From: MESE01 sp036675035
Lineage (GTDB): Bacteria; Pseudomonadota; Gammaproteobacteria; Burkholderiales; Burkholderiaceae_D
Assembly: GCA_036675035.1 (NCBI GenBank)
Contig: JAKFFO010000007.1
Coordinates: forward strand, 1 to 64,000
Direction: 5' to 3'
Length of the DNA stretch: 64,000 nucleotides
The notes under the pieces were generated by a model that was not told the DNA's origin, did no database searches, and saw nothing but the letters and a program-made list of their open reading frames with translations. The translations under genes were made by a program, and so were the position numbers. How positions within the stretch are numbered: the first letter of the stretch is position 1; each line of letters begins with the position of its first letter. Of the stretch, positions 1 through 9,576 are shown piece by piece.

Positions 1-1
1 C

Positions 2-1228
2 TACCCGGAAACCCGCGAAATCTGGTCGTACGGCTCCGGCTACGGCGGCAATGCGCTGCTCGGGAAAAAATGCTTTGCGCTGCGTATCGCGTCCACGATG
101 GGCCGCGACCAGGGCTGGCTGGCTGAACACATGCTGATCCTCGGCGTCGAATCGCCGGAAGGAAAGAAACATTATGTCGCAGCCGCTTTTCCGTCCGCCT
201 GCGGCAAGACCAACTTTGCAATGCTGATTCCGCCCAAGACATTCGCGGGCTGGAAAGTCACCACGATCGGCGACGATATCGCATGGATCAAACCGGGCAA
301 GGATGGCCGCCTGTATGCAATCAATCCGGAAGCGGGCTATTTCGGCGTCGCTCCGGGCACCAACACGGCGACCAATTCGAATTGCATGGCGTCGATGACT
401 GCCAACACCATCTTCACCAACGTCGCGCTGACCGACGACGGCGATGTATGGTGGGAAGGCATGACCAAGGAAGCACCGGCTCACCTGATCGACTGGCAAG
501 GCAAGGACTGGACGCCGGAAATCGCCAAAGAAACCGGCCGCAAGGCTGCGCATCCGAATGCGCGCTTCACGGTATCGGCAACCCAGAATCCGGTGCTCGA
601 TCCGGCATGGGACGACGCGGCAGGCGTACCGATTTCGGCATTCATCTTCGGCGGTCGCCGCTCGACCACCGTACCGCTGGTGACCGAGGCGCGCAACTGG
701 GTGGAAGGCGTGTACATGGCTGCCACCATGGGGTCCGAGACCACTGCGGCCGCGGCCGGCCAGCAAGGTGTCGTACGCCGCGATCCGTTCGCGATGCTGC
801 CGTTCATGGGCTACAACATGAGCGACTATTTCCAGCACTGGCTGGACGTGGGCAAAAAAATCGAGGCAAGCGGCGCAGTGCAGCCGAAGATCTATTGCGT
901 CAACTGGTTCCGCACCGATGAAAACGGCAAGTTCGTATGGCCCGGTTTCGGCGACAACATGCGTGTACTCAAGTGGATGCTCGATCGCATCGAGGGCAAG
1001 GCAAGCGGCGTTGAAAATGTATTCGGCACCACACCGCAATTTGCCGATCTGAAGTGGGATGGCATCGAATTCACGCAGCAGCAATTCGACCGCATCACGT
1101 CAATCGACAAAGCCGCGTGGGAAACCGAACTGAAGCTGCATGCCGAATTGTTCGACAAGCTGAAATACCATTTGCCGAAAGAGCTGGAAAACGCGAAAGC
1201 GCAGCTGGAGAAGCGACTGGCGGCCTGA
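2..1228 (+). CDS. pckG: phosphoenolpyruvate carboxykinase (GTP), 5' truncated by window edge
   Basis: Converts oxaloacetate plus GTP to phosphoenolpyruvate, GDP and CO2, the first committed step of gluconeogenesis in the cytoplasm. The frame is open from base 2 and gives 408 residues. The family is about 600 residues long, so roughly the first third lies outside the window. The visible start reads ETREIWSYGSGYGGN, followed by the kinase loop FPSACGKTNFAM (about bases 187–222), whose active-site cysteine is typical of GTP-type enzymes, and then NWFRTDENGKF and WPGFGDNMRVL near the C-terminus, which belong to the nucleotide-binding region. A strong hairpin terminator follows 40 bases after the stop. 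The identification is firm; only the start is unseen. Confidence 0.97.
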   Translation, partial: YPETREIWSYGSGYGGNALLGKKCFALRIASTMGRDQGWLAEHMLILGVESPEGKKHYVAAAFPSACGKTNFAMLIPPKTFAGWKVTTIGDDIAWIKPGKDGRLYAINPEAGYFGVAPGTNTATNSNCMASMTANTIFTNVALTDDGDVWWEGMTKEAPAHLIDWQGKDWTPEIAKETGRKAAHPNARFTVSATQNPVLDPAWDDAAGVPISAFIFGGRRSTTVPLVTEARNWVEGVYMAATMGSETTAAAAGQQGVVRRDPFAMLPFMGYNMSDYFQHWLDVGKKIEASGAVQPKIYCVNWFRTDENGKFVWPGFGDNMRVLKWMLDRIEGKASGVENVFGTTPQFADLKWDGIEFTQQQFDRITSIDKAAWETELKLHAELFDKLKYHLPKELENAKAQLEKRLAA

Positions 1229-1268
1229 TGCTTGCGTCATGTCTTCGGTTTCGGGGACAGGCAAACGA

Positions 1269-1307
1269 ATAGCGCGGCAGGATAACCTGTCCGCGCTATT
1301 TTTTTGC
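1269..1307 (+). terminator. rho-independent terminator after pckG
   Basis: An inverted repeat (AATAGCGCGG-CAGG, loop ATAA, CCTG-T-CCGCGCTATT) is followed directly by a run of seven T on the plus strand. It ends pckG transcription. The convergent cyclase gene stops 27 bases further on, so the same hairpin may also serve the minus strand, where the T run is poorer. Confidence 0.85.
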
Positions 1308-1332
1308 CTGAACCCGATGCCGGTCGGAGAAT

Positions 1333-2433
1333 TTACGGCACTGCCTGCTCGACCCGGTTGCGGCCGGCCGCCTTGGCCGAATACAGCGCGCGATCGGCCC
1401 GGCCCAAGGTGCCGGACAAATCTTCATGCAGGCGATACCGCGCGATGCCGGCCGACACCGTCACCGAGCGTCCGACATGGGTAAACGAGTTGATTTCGAC
1501 ACGTCGACGAATCCGCTCCAGCACCCCCGCTGCGTAAGGCAGGTCTGTATCGACCAGCAATAGCGCAAATTCCTCGCCACCGTAGCGCGCAAAATAATCC
1601 GAGCCGCGCAGTTCGAGCTGGACCGATTCCGCGAACTCGCGCAGCACGTCGTCGCCGACCAGGTGGCCATGCTTGTCGTTGACGGCCTTGAAAGAATCAA
1701 GATCGAGGATCGCGAGACAAAACACGTTTCCGTCGCGATCGGAGCGCGTCTTCTCGCGGCGCAGCGCATCCAGGAAAAATCGCCGGCTGTAGGCGCCGGT
1801 CAACTCATCATGCGATGCCAGCCGCTCGATCGTTCCAAGCGCTTTTTCCAGGTCCTTGTTTTTTTGCCGAAGCGCGCTACGTATGTTGCTGATGTAGGCG
1901 CCGATCACGGCAAACCACGGCAGCGCCATCGCGAGCAGTACCCACTGCAAAACCTCGATCCTCATGTTGATCGACTGCGGATGATACTTTGCCAGCAATC
2001 CGATAATGATGCCATAGCCGGCCAACGCAAACAGCGCAATGCCGAGAAACTGCGCTGTGCGCAGGCGCAGAATACCGAAAATAAAACAGTTGAGAAACAG
2101 GATCAGCACGGCGCCACGAATCTGTTCGATGTAGTACAGAACCAGCAGCAGCCAAACAGTTGCCGCCGTAATCTGAACCATGGTCATGCTCGGGTCGGCC
2201 AAGTCCTTGTTGCGCCCGCTCAAAATCATCAGATAGAACGCCGCATTGATCACCAGCGCGAGAGCGGCCAGCGCCCAGGTCGCCGGCAGCGATAGCCGCG
2301 ACAATCCGGCATGGCTGCAATACATTACGAACCCGATGATCGTCACATAGGATGCAGCCGCCATGAGCATGTGGCGAATTCTCAGAACCTGAGCGGGGTC
2401 GTCTTGCGGAATCCGGAGCAATTTTTTCATCAT
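1333..2433 (-). CDS. membrane-bound diguanylate cyclase (GGDEF domain)
   Basis: Makes cyclic di-GMP from two GTP at the inner membrane. The 366 residues split into an N-terminal half with about six hydrophobic segments (roughly residues 22–185), a short linker helix, and a C-terminal GGDEF domain beginning SHDELTGAYSRRFF near residue 207. The active-site signature is GGEEF at 285–289, a catalytically competent variant. RGSD at 276–279 sits exactly five residues upstream, so the RxxD inhibitory site is present and product inhibition is expected. The membrane region is not one I can assign to a named sensor family. It is convergent with pckG and appears monocistronic. Confidence 0.9.
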   Translation of the reverse strand: MMKKLLRIPQDDPAQVLRIRHMLMAAASYVTIIGFVMYCSHAGLSRLSLPATWALAALALVINAAFYLMILSGRNKDLADPSMTMVQITAATVWLLLVLYYIEQIRGAVLILFLNCFIFGILRLRTAQFLGIALFALAGYGIIIGLLAKYHPQSINMRIEVLQWVLLAMALPWFAVIGAYISNIRSALRQKNKDLEKALGTIERLASHDELTGAYSRRFFLDALRREKTRSDRDGNVFCLAILDLDSFKAVNDKHGHLVGDDVLREFAESVQLELRGSDYFARYGGEEFALLLVDTDLPYAAGVLERIRRRVEINSFTHVGRSVTVSAGIARYRLHEDLSGTLGRADRALYSAKAAGRNRVEQAVP

Positions 2434-2667
2434 TGTTGTTTGCTGCCGTCACAATAAAAACAAACGGATGGACACCAACGGGTTGCACGCTGCAAGCGTC
2501 CGGGGCCCACTCGATCTGGCTGAACGGCCATGAATCGAGCCGGGAGGCCCGGCAGTTTTATTGCTTAAGAGTAGCACGAGAATTCATGCCGATGCGAGGC
2601 GAGCCGGTCAGTGTCGCAACCAGCAGCAAGGAAAACCACCTGGCTGAGCAGGCTTGGCGACGCGAGA

Positions 2668-2751
2668 TCAGAAAATCAGCTTCAGCACTCCGGATACGAC
2701 CAGCAAACCAATCAAGAATATGATCCCGATTATCCAAAGCAGTATTTTCAT
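2668..2751 (-). CDS. 27-residue single-pass membrane peptide
   Basis: A very short frame that starts ATG at 2751 and stops TGA at 2668. The peptide begins MKILLWIIGIIFLIGLL and ends VLKLIF, so almost the whole length is one hydrophobic helix with lysines near both ends. A good Shine–Dalgarno (GGGAG, about six bases before the ATG) supports translation. Tiny membrane proteins of this composition are annotated as hypothetical in related betaproteobacteria. It may act as a regulator of a membrane complex, but nothing here shows a partner. The flanks (2434–2667 and 2752–2981) hold no other gene I can support. Confidence 0.6.
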   Translation of the reverse strand: MKILLWIIGIIFLIGLLVVSGVLKLIF

Positions 2752-2981
2752 TGCGGCTCCCGTTGGTGTGCGCCGAAATTCGGCAAGCGCCGGATGGCAC
2801 GTAGAGATTGGCGTCGACGCGCGGAATCGACAGACCCGGCATTTTCAACGCCAAGTCTTATAAGACCGACATCATCCGGCAATGATAAGTTCCTGGATAT
2901 TCCGGACGCCGGATTCATCTCCTATCGCAAGGCCGATCCTCTTCCGGCCACGGAGAGTCGCGGTGTATGCGAGCGTCGGTT

Positions 2982-3632
2982 CTACGGAATCCGGTTGACC
3001 ATACCGGACATGTTGCGCGGCGCCCGGCGTGCAAGGGCTGCCAGTTCAGAGCATTTCCATGCCGGTGCGGTGAGCTCCTTGCCCGCTTTGACCAGTCCGG
3101 CGCCGTCGGGATGCGATTCGATCGAAAAATCCATTGCGAGCAAGAGTCGCCGCATCGGTACGTTGTCTGCCAGGACATCGCCCTCGATGCGCTCGATTCC
3201 GGCGGCGCTCGCGACGCAAATCAGGTTGCGGATCATTCGCGTCGCGATGCCGGTGCGTTGCCATGCATCCGACACCACAACCGCGAACTCACAGCGCTGC
3301 GGATAAGGTTCGGCTGCGTATTGGGCCATGCCCACCACGGTTTCTCGACCACTGTCCCATACCACGGCAAGCAGTGTAATCGCGCGCATGGGATCGGCTT
3401 CGGTAAAGCGTTCAAGCACCGCCGGCATCAGTTGATGAACCGGATAGAAGAATCGCCGATACCGGCTTTGCATCGACAGTCCGCGGACCAGCTCCTGCAT
3501 TTTTTCACCATCGTCGGGATGCACCGCGCGCAGCATGATGACCGTACCGTCTTTCAGGCGCCACGCGTCGTGAACCTCGTCCGGATGCAGCATGTTGTCC
3601 GTTGCTGCCGGGCGAAACTGAAGCGATGCCAT
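2982..3632 (-). CDS. GNAT-family N-acetyltransferase
   Basis: A 216-residue acetyl-CoA dependent acetyltransferase of unknown acceptor. The segment DGTVIMLRAVHPDDGEKM opens the GNAT fold. FAVVVSDAWQRTGIATRMIRNL (about residues 118–139) is motif A, with the pyrophosphate-binding QRTGIA loop, and DVLADNVPMRRLLLAMDF is motif B. This layout resembles the C-terminal acetyltransferase domain of protein-acetylating enzymes, but no fused CoA-ligase domain is present. The start at 3632 is chosen because AGGGGAAGAG precedes it. The frame stays open further upstream, but that would overlap the next gene. It lies 13 bases downstream of the DUF2917 gene and probably shares its transcript. Confidence 0.82.
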   Translation of the reverse strand: MASLQFRPAATDNMLHPDEVHDAWRLKDGTVIMLRAVHPDDGEKMQELVRGLSMQSRYRRFFYPVHQLMPAVLERFTEADPMRAITLLAVVWDSGRETVVGMAQYAAEPYPQRCEFAVVVSDAWQRTGIATRMIRNLICVASAAGIERIEGDVLADNVPMRRLLLAMDFSIESHPDGAGLVKAGKELTAPAWKCSELAALARRAPRNMSGMVNRIP

Positions 3633-3645
3633 GGAACTCTTCCCC

Positions 3646-4035
3646 TTACACCGAGGAAAACCGCAGCCGAGGAAGTGCGAAAACCGAACGTGCCGGTCTT
3701 GCGCCTCGTTGCGCGGCTTGACGGCACGGGCCCGGCTCCAACGATAGCTGCGCCTGATCCAGAGGAGACAGCAGCGCCTTGCGTTCATGGTCCAGAATGA
3801 ACGACTCGCCGGCTTCCAGCACGATATCCCGCGTGTCGCCATCCTGGGTAATCCATATCGTTCCGGCCAATGCATGAACCGTCCAGCCGCAAGCATCATG
3901 CATGTGCAGATGCTGATGTTTATTCAAATAAATTGCTCCATCGCGTGAAGCCGGATTCGGCGCATTTAGTTGCGCGGCGCCATGCTCAAGATCGCGGTGG
4001 CCCGAAACGACGTTCTGCTTGAAATGCGCATGCAT
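3646..4035 (-). CDS. DUF2917 domain protein
   Basis: A 129-residue cytoplasmic protein with a small cupin-like core: GWTVHALAGTIWITQDGDTRD followed by IVLEAGESFILD (about residues 50–82). This pattern matches DUF2917, a family of unknown function found mainly in Burkholderiales, often beside LysR regulators. The N-terminus is histidine-rich (HQHLHMHDACGW). It is divergent from the LysR gene at 4193 across a 157-base region with a strong palindrome, so regulation by that LysR is likely. It probably forms an operon with the GNAT gene downstream. The family call is fairly good; the function is unknown. Confidence 0.75.
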   Translation of the reverse strand: MHAHFKQNVVSGHRDLEHGAAQLNAPNPASRDGAIYLNKHQHLHMHDACGWTVHALAGTIWITQDGDTRDIVLEAGESFILDHERKALLSPLDQAQLSLEPGPCRQAAQRGARPARSVFALPRLRFSSV

Positions 4036-4102
4036 GATGATCTCCTGTGTTGATACAAACCTGAGGCACTGTTGAATCGACCTCCATGCGACTCATTATG
4101 GT

Positions 4103-4162
4103 TTGTTCTCAGGTATTTACAATCTGACAAAATGGAATAAGATTGTTCTCATATGAGGACAA
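4103..4162. promoter_or_regulatory. candidate LysR operator: palindrome plus upstream half-site
   Basis: The sequence TTGTTCTCATATGAGGACAA at 4143–4162 is a palindrome with one mismatched pair. The half-site TTGTTCTCA recurs exactly at 4103–4111, forty bases upstream. Both lie in the 157-base space between the divergent DUF2917 and LysR genes. This is the usual place for LysR autoregulatory and activation sites. Binding by the adjacent LysR is inferred. Confidence 0.55.
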
Positions 4163-4192
4163 TTCCATCTAACTGGAAAACAGGAGAACGCG

Positions 4193-5104
4193 ATGGAGCG
4201 CCTTGCGGAAATGATGACTTTTGCCAAAGTCGTCGAAGCCAAAAGTTTTTCGGAAGCGGCGCGTGCGCTGTCGACGTCCAAATCGCTGGTCAGCAAGCAA
4301 GTCAGTAATCTTGAAGCCGCACTGGGTGTCCGGCTGCTTAACCGGACTACGCGCCGAATGAGCCTTACCGAGATTGGAACGGCATACTATGAGCACTGCG
4401 CACGAATCGCGCATGAGATCGAGGCAGCCGGGCAAACAGTCACCCAATTGCAGGTCGAACCACGAGGGGTGCTGCGCATAACTTCACCGGTAATTTTTGC
4501 ATCACTGCACCTGGCGCCGGCGCTGCGGACATTTTTGCAGCTGCATGAGCAGGTGGAAGTGGAACTGAATGCGACCGACCGGATAATCGATATCGTGGAC
4601 GAAGGCTACGATCTTGCGATCCGGATCACCGACCACCCGACGCCGACCATGGTGGCGCGCAGGATTGCGCCGGTGCGCTGGGTTACCTGCGCATCGCCGG
4701 AATATCTTGAACGCTACGGCACACCGGCGACACCTCAGGATTTGCAGCACCACCAATGCCTGGTGTATCAGGGAGCGCAAGCAATGCGCAGCGGCTGGCG
4801 ATACCGGGTAGGCGGCAAGGAAGTGAATTTGCATGTTCCCGGCCGATGCCGTGTGAATACATCCGAAGTGTTGCTGCAAATGGCCCTGGATGGCATGGGC
4901 ATCGTATTATTCCCTACGTATATTCTCGGACCGCTGCTGAAAAACGGCCGGTTGACGCAGATTCTTCCAGACAGTGTCGCCAATCCGGATATGTCGCTGT
5001 ATGCGACTTTCCTGCCGAATCGCTATCTGCAGCCGAAAGTTCGCGCATTCATCGACCATTTACTGAATCATTTCGGGCCGGAACCGCATTGGGATAAATT
5101 TTGA
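4193..5104 (+). CDS. LysR-family transcriptional regulator
   Basis: A 303-residue DNA-binding regulator. Residues 1–60 form the winged helix-turn-helix (MMTFAKVVEAKSFSEAARAL, then SLVSKQVSNLEAALGVRLLNRTTR). The rest is the periplasmic-binding-protein-like effector domain (VLRITSPVIFASLHLAPALR, then GYDLAIRITDHPTPTMVARR). The pattern RLLNRTTRRMSLTEIGTAYYEHC is that of the large subgroup often annotated as CrgA/AaeR-like, whose effector here is unknown. The ATG at 4193 follows AGGAGAACGCG. The gene diverges from the DUF2917–GNAT pair, and the palindrome at 4143–4162 is a likely target. Confidence 0.92.
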   Translation: MERLAEMMTFAKVVEAKSFSEAARALSTSKSLVSKQVSNLEAALGVRLLNRTTRRMSLTEIGTAYYEHCARIAHEIEAAGQTVTQLQVEPRGVLRITSPVIFASLHLAPALRTFLQLHEQVEVELNATDRIIDIVDEGYDLAIRITDHPTPTMVARRIAPVRWVTCASPEYLERYGTPATPQDLQHHQCLVYQGAQAMRSGWRYRVGGKEVNLHVPGRCRVNTSEVLLQMALDGMGIVLFPTYILGPLLKNGRLTQILPDSVANPDMSLYATFLPNRYLQPKVRAFIDHLLNHFGPEPHWDKF

Positions 5105-5385
5105 TTTTTATTGCAAAAAAGCAATAAATGAAGCCCAATCACGGTGCGTAAACATGCCGAATATTAAAAAAACAGAAGTTGCATACCCCCAAAATCCGCA
5201 TTTTTGAAGTAATCTAGGCAACACTGGCGAAAACCAGCGTTGTAAAGTAGTCCGCCGGAAACAAAAACCTGGCCGCACATTTATATACAGGTTGAAATAC
5301 GACCCGTACCAAAGCCTGGTCGAACAGCACGGAGTTCCGGCGCTCAATCTTCACGTACAAGCATAATATTAAGGAGATCCGACTT

Positions 5386-5643
5386 ATGGAAAACGGCAAT
5401 AACGACGCCTATTGGAAAGCAACATTGCGATTGCTGACCAAGGTACTGATTGTCTGGTTCATCGTCTCGTACGGTGCAGGCATTTTGTTCGCCCCGCTGC
5501 TTAACAATTTCCATCTCGGTGGTTATCCGCTGGGTTTCTGGTTTGCGCAGCAAGGTTCCATTTACATATTTGTGGCACTGATTTTTTATTACGCCAGAAA
5601 AATGGGGCAGATCGACCGCCAGTTCGGCGTACACGAAGACTAA
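5386..5643 (+). CDS. DUF4212 small subunit of sodium:solute symporter
   Basis: An 85-residue membrane protein with two transmembrane helices (about residues 18–38 and 50–70), starting after AAGGAGATCCGACTT. The pattern YWKATLRLLTKVLIVWF followed by GYPLGFWFAQQGSIYIFV is typical of the small partner always found upstream of VC_2705-type symporters. It ends 15 bases before the symporter start, so the two are translationally close. The upstream 281 bases (5105–5385) contain no gene and presumably the promoter. Confidence 0.9.
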   Translation: MENGNNDAYWKATLRLLTKVLIVWFIVSYGAGILFAPLLNNFHLGGYPLGFWFAQQGSIYIFVALIFYYARKMGQIDRQFGVHED

Positions 5644-5658
5644 GGGGGAGGACATAAT

Positions 5659-7467
5659 ATGGATCTTCAAACGACTACCTATCTCATCGTCGGCGCAAGC
5701 TTTGCGCTCTATCTCGGCATTGCATTTTGGGCTCGCGCGAGAAGCACCAGCGACTTTTATGTCGCCGGCGGCGGCGTACATCCAGTCACCAACGGTATGG
5801 CTACCGCTGCGGACTGGATGTCTGCCGCCTCGTTCATTTCGATGGCAGGCCTGATTTCCAATATGGGTTACGGCGGCTCGGTGTTCCTGATGGGCTGGAC
5901 CGGCGGCTACGTGCTGCTGGCAATGCTGCTGGCACCGTACCTGCGCAAGTTCGGCAAATACACGGTGCCGCAGTTCATCGGCGACCGCTTCTACTCGAAT
6001 GGCGCCCGCATCGTTGCGGTAATCTGCCTGCTGGTTGCGTCGATCACCTACGTTATCGGCCAGATGACCGGCGTTGGCGTGGCATTCTCGCGCTTTCTCG
6101 GCGTGTCGGCTGAAACCGGCGTCTACGTCGGCATGGCGATCGTGTTCGTCTACGCGGTGTTCGGCGGCATGAAGGGCATCACGTATACGCAGATTGCACA
6201 GTACCTGGTCTTGATCTTCGCCTACACGATTCCGGCGATCTTCATTTCCCTGAACCTGACCGGCAACCCGTTGCCGCAACTGGGCCTGGGCTCGGAACTG
6301 TTAGGTACGGGTGAATCGCTGCTGACCAAGCTCGACTCGGTGGTAACTGGCCTGGGGTTCAATGAATACACCACGACGCCGGCCGGCAGCATGCTCAACA
6401 CCTTCTTTTACACGGTATCGCTGATGATCGGAACCGCGGGTCTGCCGCACGTGATCATTCGCTTCTTCACGGTACCGAAGGTCGCCGATGCACGCTCTTC
6501 CGCAGGCTGGGCGCTGGTCTTCATTGCGATCCTGTACACCACTGCACCGGCAGTCGGCGCAATGGCCAAAGTGAACCTGCACCGTACCGTCAACAGTGCG
6601 GTCCAGCCCGGAACCGACCTGTACGCTCCCGAAGCCAGCCTGAAGGCTGAAGAGCGTCCCGACTGGATGAAGCGCTGGGAAGTCACCGGTCTTCTGAAAT
6701 TCGACGACAAAAACGGCGACGGCCGCATCCAGTACTACAACGACAAGACCACCAACGCCGAAGCAAAAGCCAAGGCTGAGGCTGCTGGCTGGAAAGGTAA
6801 CGAGCTGACCGTCAATCCGGACATCATCGTGCTGGCCAACCCGGAAATCGCGTTGCTGCCGAACTGGGTGATTGCGCTGGTAGCAGCAGGCGGTCTGGCT
6901 GCAGCGTTGTCGACAGCGGCGGGCCTGCTGCTGGCAATCTCGGCGGCGATTTCGCATGATCTGATCAAGGGCGTTTTCGTGCCGGGCATCAGCGAGAAAA
7001 AGGAACTCCTGGCAGGCAAGATCTCGATGGCTTTCGCCATCGTGCTGGCCGGTTACCTGGGTCTGAATCCGCCGGGCTTTGCGGCAGGTACAGTGGCACT
7101 GGCCTTCGGTATCGCCGCCAGTACATTGTTCCCGGCGATCATGATGGGTATCTTCAGCAAGAAGATGAACAACACCGGTGCCATGGCCGGCATGCTGTCA
7201 GGCTTGTTCGTGGTACTGTTCTATGTGTTCGCGCACAAGGGCATCCTGTTCATCAAGGGCACCGAGTATGTCGGTCTGGTCGGCGGCACCAACGGCTTCT
7301 TCGGCATCACGCCGGAAGCCTTCGGTACTGTGGGCGCCATGGTTAACTTCGCAGTGGCCTATGGGGTTAGCAAGTTTTCCGGCGAGGCCCCCGCGCATAT
7401 CCAGCAGCTGGTCGAATCGATCCGGATTCCAAAAGGTTCGGGCGCAGCGACCGGAGGACATGCCTGA
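5659..7467 (+). CDS. sodium:solute symporter, VC_2705/ActP-like (likely carboxylate uptake)
   Basis: A 602-residue, multi-pass inner-membrane symporter of the SSS family that couples sodium to uptake of a small organic acid, probably acetate or a related monocarboxylate. The N-terminal DFYVAGGGVHPVTNGMATAADWMSAASF is the classic SSS signature. AGLPHVIIRFFTVP and AAALSTAAGLLLAISAAISHD match the ActP subgroup. A long soluble loop (about residues 305–390) carries DDKNGDGRI at 349–357, an EF-hand-like calcium-binding loop. It forms an operon with the DUF4212 gene, starts after GGGGGAGGAC, and ends before a strong terminator. The substrate is inferred from the family only. Confidence 0.9.
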   Translation: MDLQTTTYLIVGASFALYLGIAFWARARSTSDFYVAGGGVHPVTNGMATAADWMSAASFISMAGLISNMGYGGSVFLMGWTGGYVLLAMLLAPYLRKFGKYTVPQFIGDRFYSNGARIVAVICLLVASITYVIGQMTGVGVAFSRFLGVSAETGVYVGMAIVFVYAVFGGMKGITYTQIAQYLVLIFAYTIPAIFISLNLTGNPLPQLGLGSELLGTGESLLTKLDSVVTGLGFNEYTTTPAGSMLNTFFYTVSLMIGTAGLPHVIIRFFTVPKVADARSSAGWALVFIAILYTTAPAVGAMAKVNLHRTVNSAVQPGTDLYAPEASLKAEERPDWMKRWEVTGLLKFDDKNGDGRIQYYNDKTTNAEAKAKAEAAGWKGNELTVNPDIIVLANPEIALLPNWVIALVAAGGLAAALSTAAGLLLAISAAISHDLIKGVFVPGISEKKELLAGKISMAFAIVLAGYLGLNPPGFAAGTVALAFGIAASTLFPAIMMGIFSKKMNNTGAMAGMLSGLFVVLFYVFAHKGILFIKGTEYVGLVGGTNGFFGITPEAFGTVGAMVNFAVAYGVSKFSGEAPAHIQQLVESIRIPKGSGAATGGHA

Positions 7468-7564
7468 TAGTCCGATTTCTGCTCAGCTATTCGATATACA
7501 TCATCGGATATTGAGTGGTGCGGACCGTACCGTGCCCATTGCGGGCACGGTGTCCAAAGTTCCG

Positions 7565-7600
7565 AACCCCGTCGGCCCGGCCGCCGGGGTTTTTTATTTT
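7565..7600 (+). terminator. rho-independent terminator after the symporter operon
   Basis: AACCCCG at 7565–7571 pairs with CGGGGTT at 7585–7591 around a GC-rich inner stem, and T-rich sequence follows. A second perfect hairpin (CCGTGCCC/GGGCACGG, about 7530–7550) lies just upstream. Confidence 0.8.
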
Positions 7601-7650
7601 CCGTATCTGCACAATTGCCGGCCATATGCGGTATGGCAAAGGAGTTTTAA

Positions 7651-8004
7651 ATGGTTTTTGACGTTAGCGTTGTGTTGACATGGGTCCTGTTTCTTGCACT
7701 GTTCCCGATGGCGTTCTTCTGGCTGCGCCGCGTGTGGCGAATCCTGATAAAACGCGATTTTTCGGAAGTCGCGCTCAAGCGCGGCGTGTCGCCGCCCAAC
7801 CCCGAGAAATTTGCACCTTATGACATGGCGATCAACCTGCTCGCAGGATCGATCATGGTCGGCGTAATTATCTCGATCGTGTTCGGCCAACTCGATTACG
7901 ACAGCTGGACCGCGATAGCGGGCGTCACGATCTGGTGCAAGTTTTTTGCCAATTTCATTCTGAGCCGCCACGCGCATCCGATTGCCCCGAAAAAAAAGGC
8001 TTGA
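7651..8004 (+). CDS. small membrane protein, function unknown
   Basis: A 117-residue protein that I do not recognise as a named family. Hydrophobic segments lie at about residues 5–25 (VVLTWVLFLALFPMAFFW), 60–80 (AINLLAGSIMVGVIISIVF) and 85–103. Positively charged RRVWRILIKRDF follows the first helix, and the C-terminus is lysine-rich (PKKKA). The ATG follows AAAGGAGTTTTAA, a good ribosome-binding site. It stands between the symporter terminator and the frmA region and seems to be its own transcript. It could be an accessory to the symporter, but nothing in the sequence shows this. Confidence 0.7.
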   Translation: MVFDVSVVLTWVLFLALFPMAFFWLRRVWRILIKRDFSEVALKRGVSPPNPEKFAPYDMAINLLAGSIMVGVIISIVFGQLDYDSWTAIAGVTIWCKFFANFILSRHAHPIAPKKKA

Positions 8005-8204
8005 TCGGATTCATGGTGCGCGTCTCTTTCGTCCGGAAGCCGTTTATCGACCACAAGCTGCACGTCTGGCGAGACTGATTGGCGCGAGACCAAAAGTACA
8101 TATTCGACAGCAGCGGCAGGAAGGATGGAATCTGTTGACGAAAATGCTATCGAACTGTTGATCCGGGCCCGAAAAAGATTGAATTTTTTGGCCCGCCATT
8201 CTCA

Positions 8205-8400
8205 CCTTCTCCCGCCGGGAGAAGGCCGGGAGTGGAGCAGGGGTTTCGTGGGGCATTGCCCCACGCCTGCGTAACGGTATTCGCCTGCAAGGTGTAGCGG
8301 GGAATTCAGGCGGCATGTCGCCTGCCCGCGCAACGGCAGTGGCTTGCAAGCCGCTGCGCGCCCTGCAAGGGAATAGCGCACCGCAAGTGAGGGGGTTGGG
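8205..8400. repeat. hairpin-dense non-coding block upstream of frmA, REP-like
   Basis: The 455 bases between 8005 and 8459 have no supported gene but contain a series of inverted repeats. They are CCTTCTCCCG/CGGGAGAAGG (8205–8225, perfect, one-base centre), CGTGGGGC/GCCCCACG (8247–8265), CAGGCG/CGCCTG (8307–8324) and an imperfect GCAGTGGCTTGC/GCAAGCCGCTGC (about 8336–8357). Two related units sharing GCCTGC, AACGG and TGCAAG suggest an imperfect tandem duplication. The first hairpin, together with GTGAGGGGGTTGGG at about 8387–8400, resembles a REP-type repeat split by an insert. It might act in mRNA structure or be a decayed mobile repeat. Confidence 0.5.
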
Positions 8401-8459
8401 TTCAAACTATTCGTTCCCGATCTGTAAAGCCCGTCATTACCGATACAAGGAGTTGCCTG

Positions 8460-9566
<1,107 letters not shown>

Positions 9567-9576
9567 AGGAGCGATC

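Noticed and set aside
5108..5127. TTATTGC-AAAAAA-GCAATAA hairpin at the end of the LysR gene, as a terminator
   Set aside because: The stem is AT-rich and weak and no T run follows on either strand.
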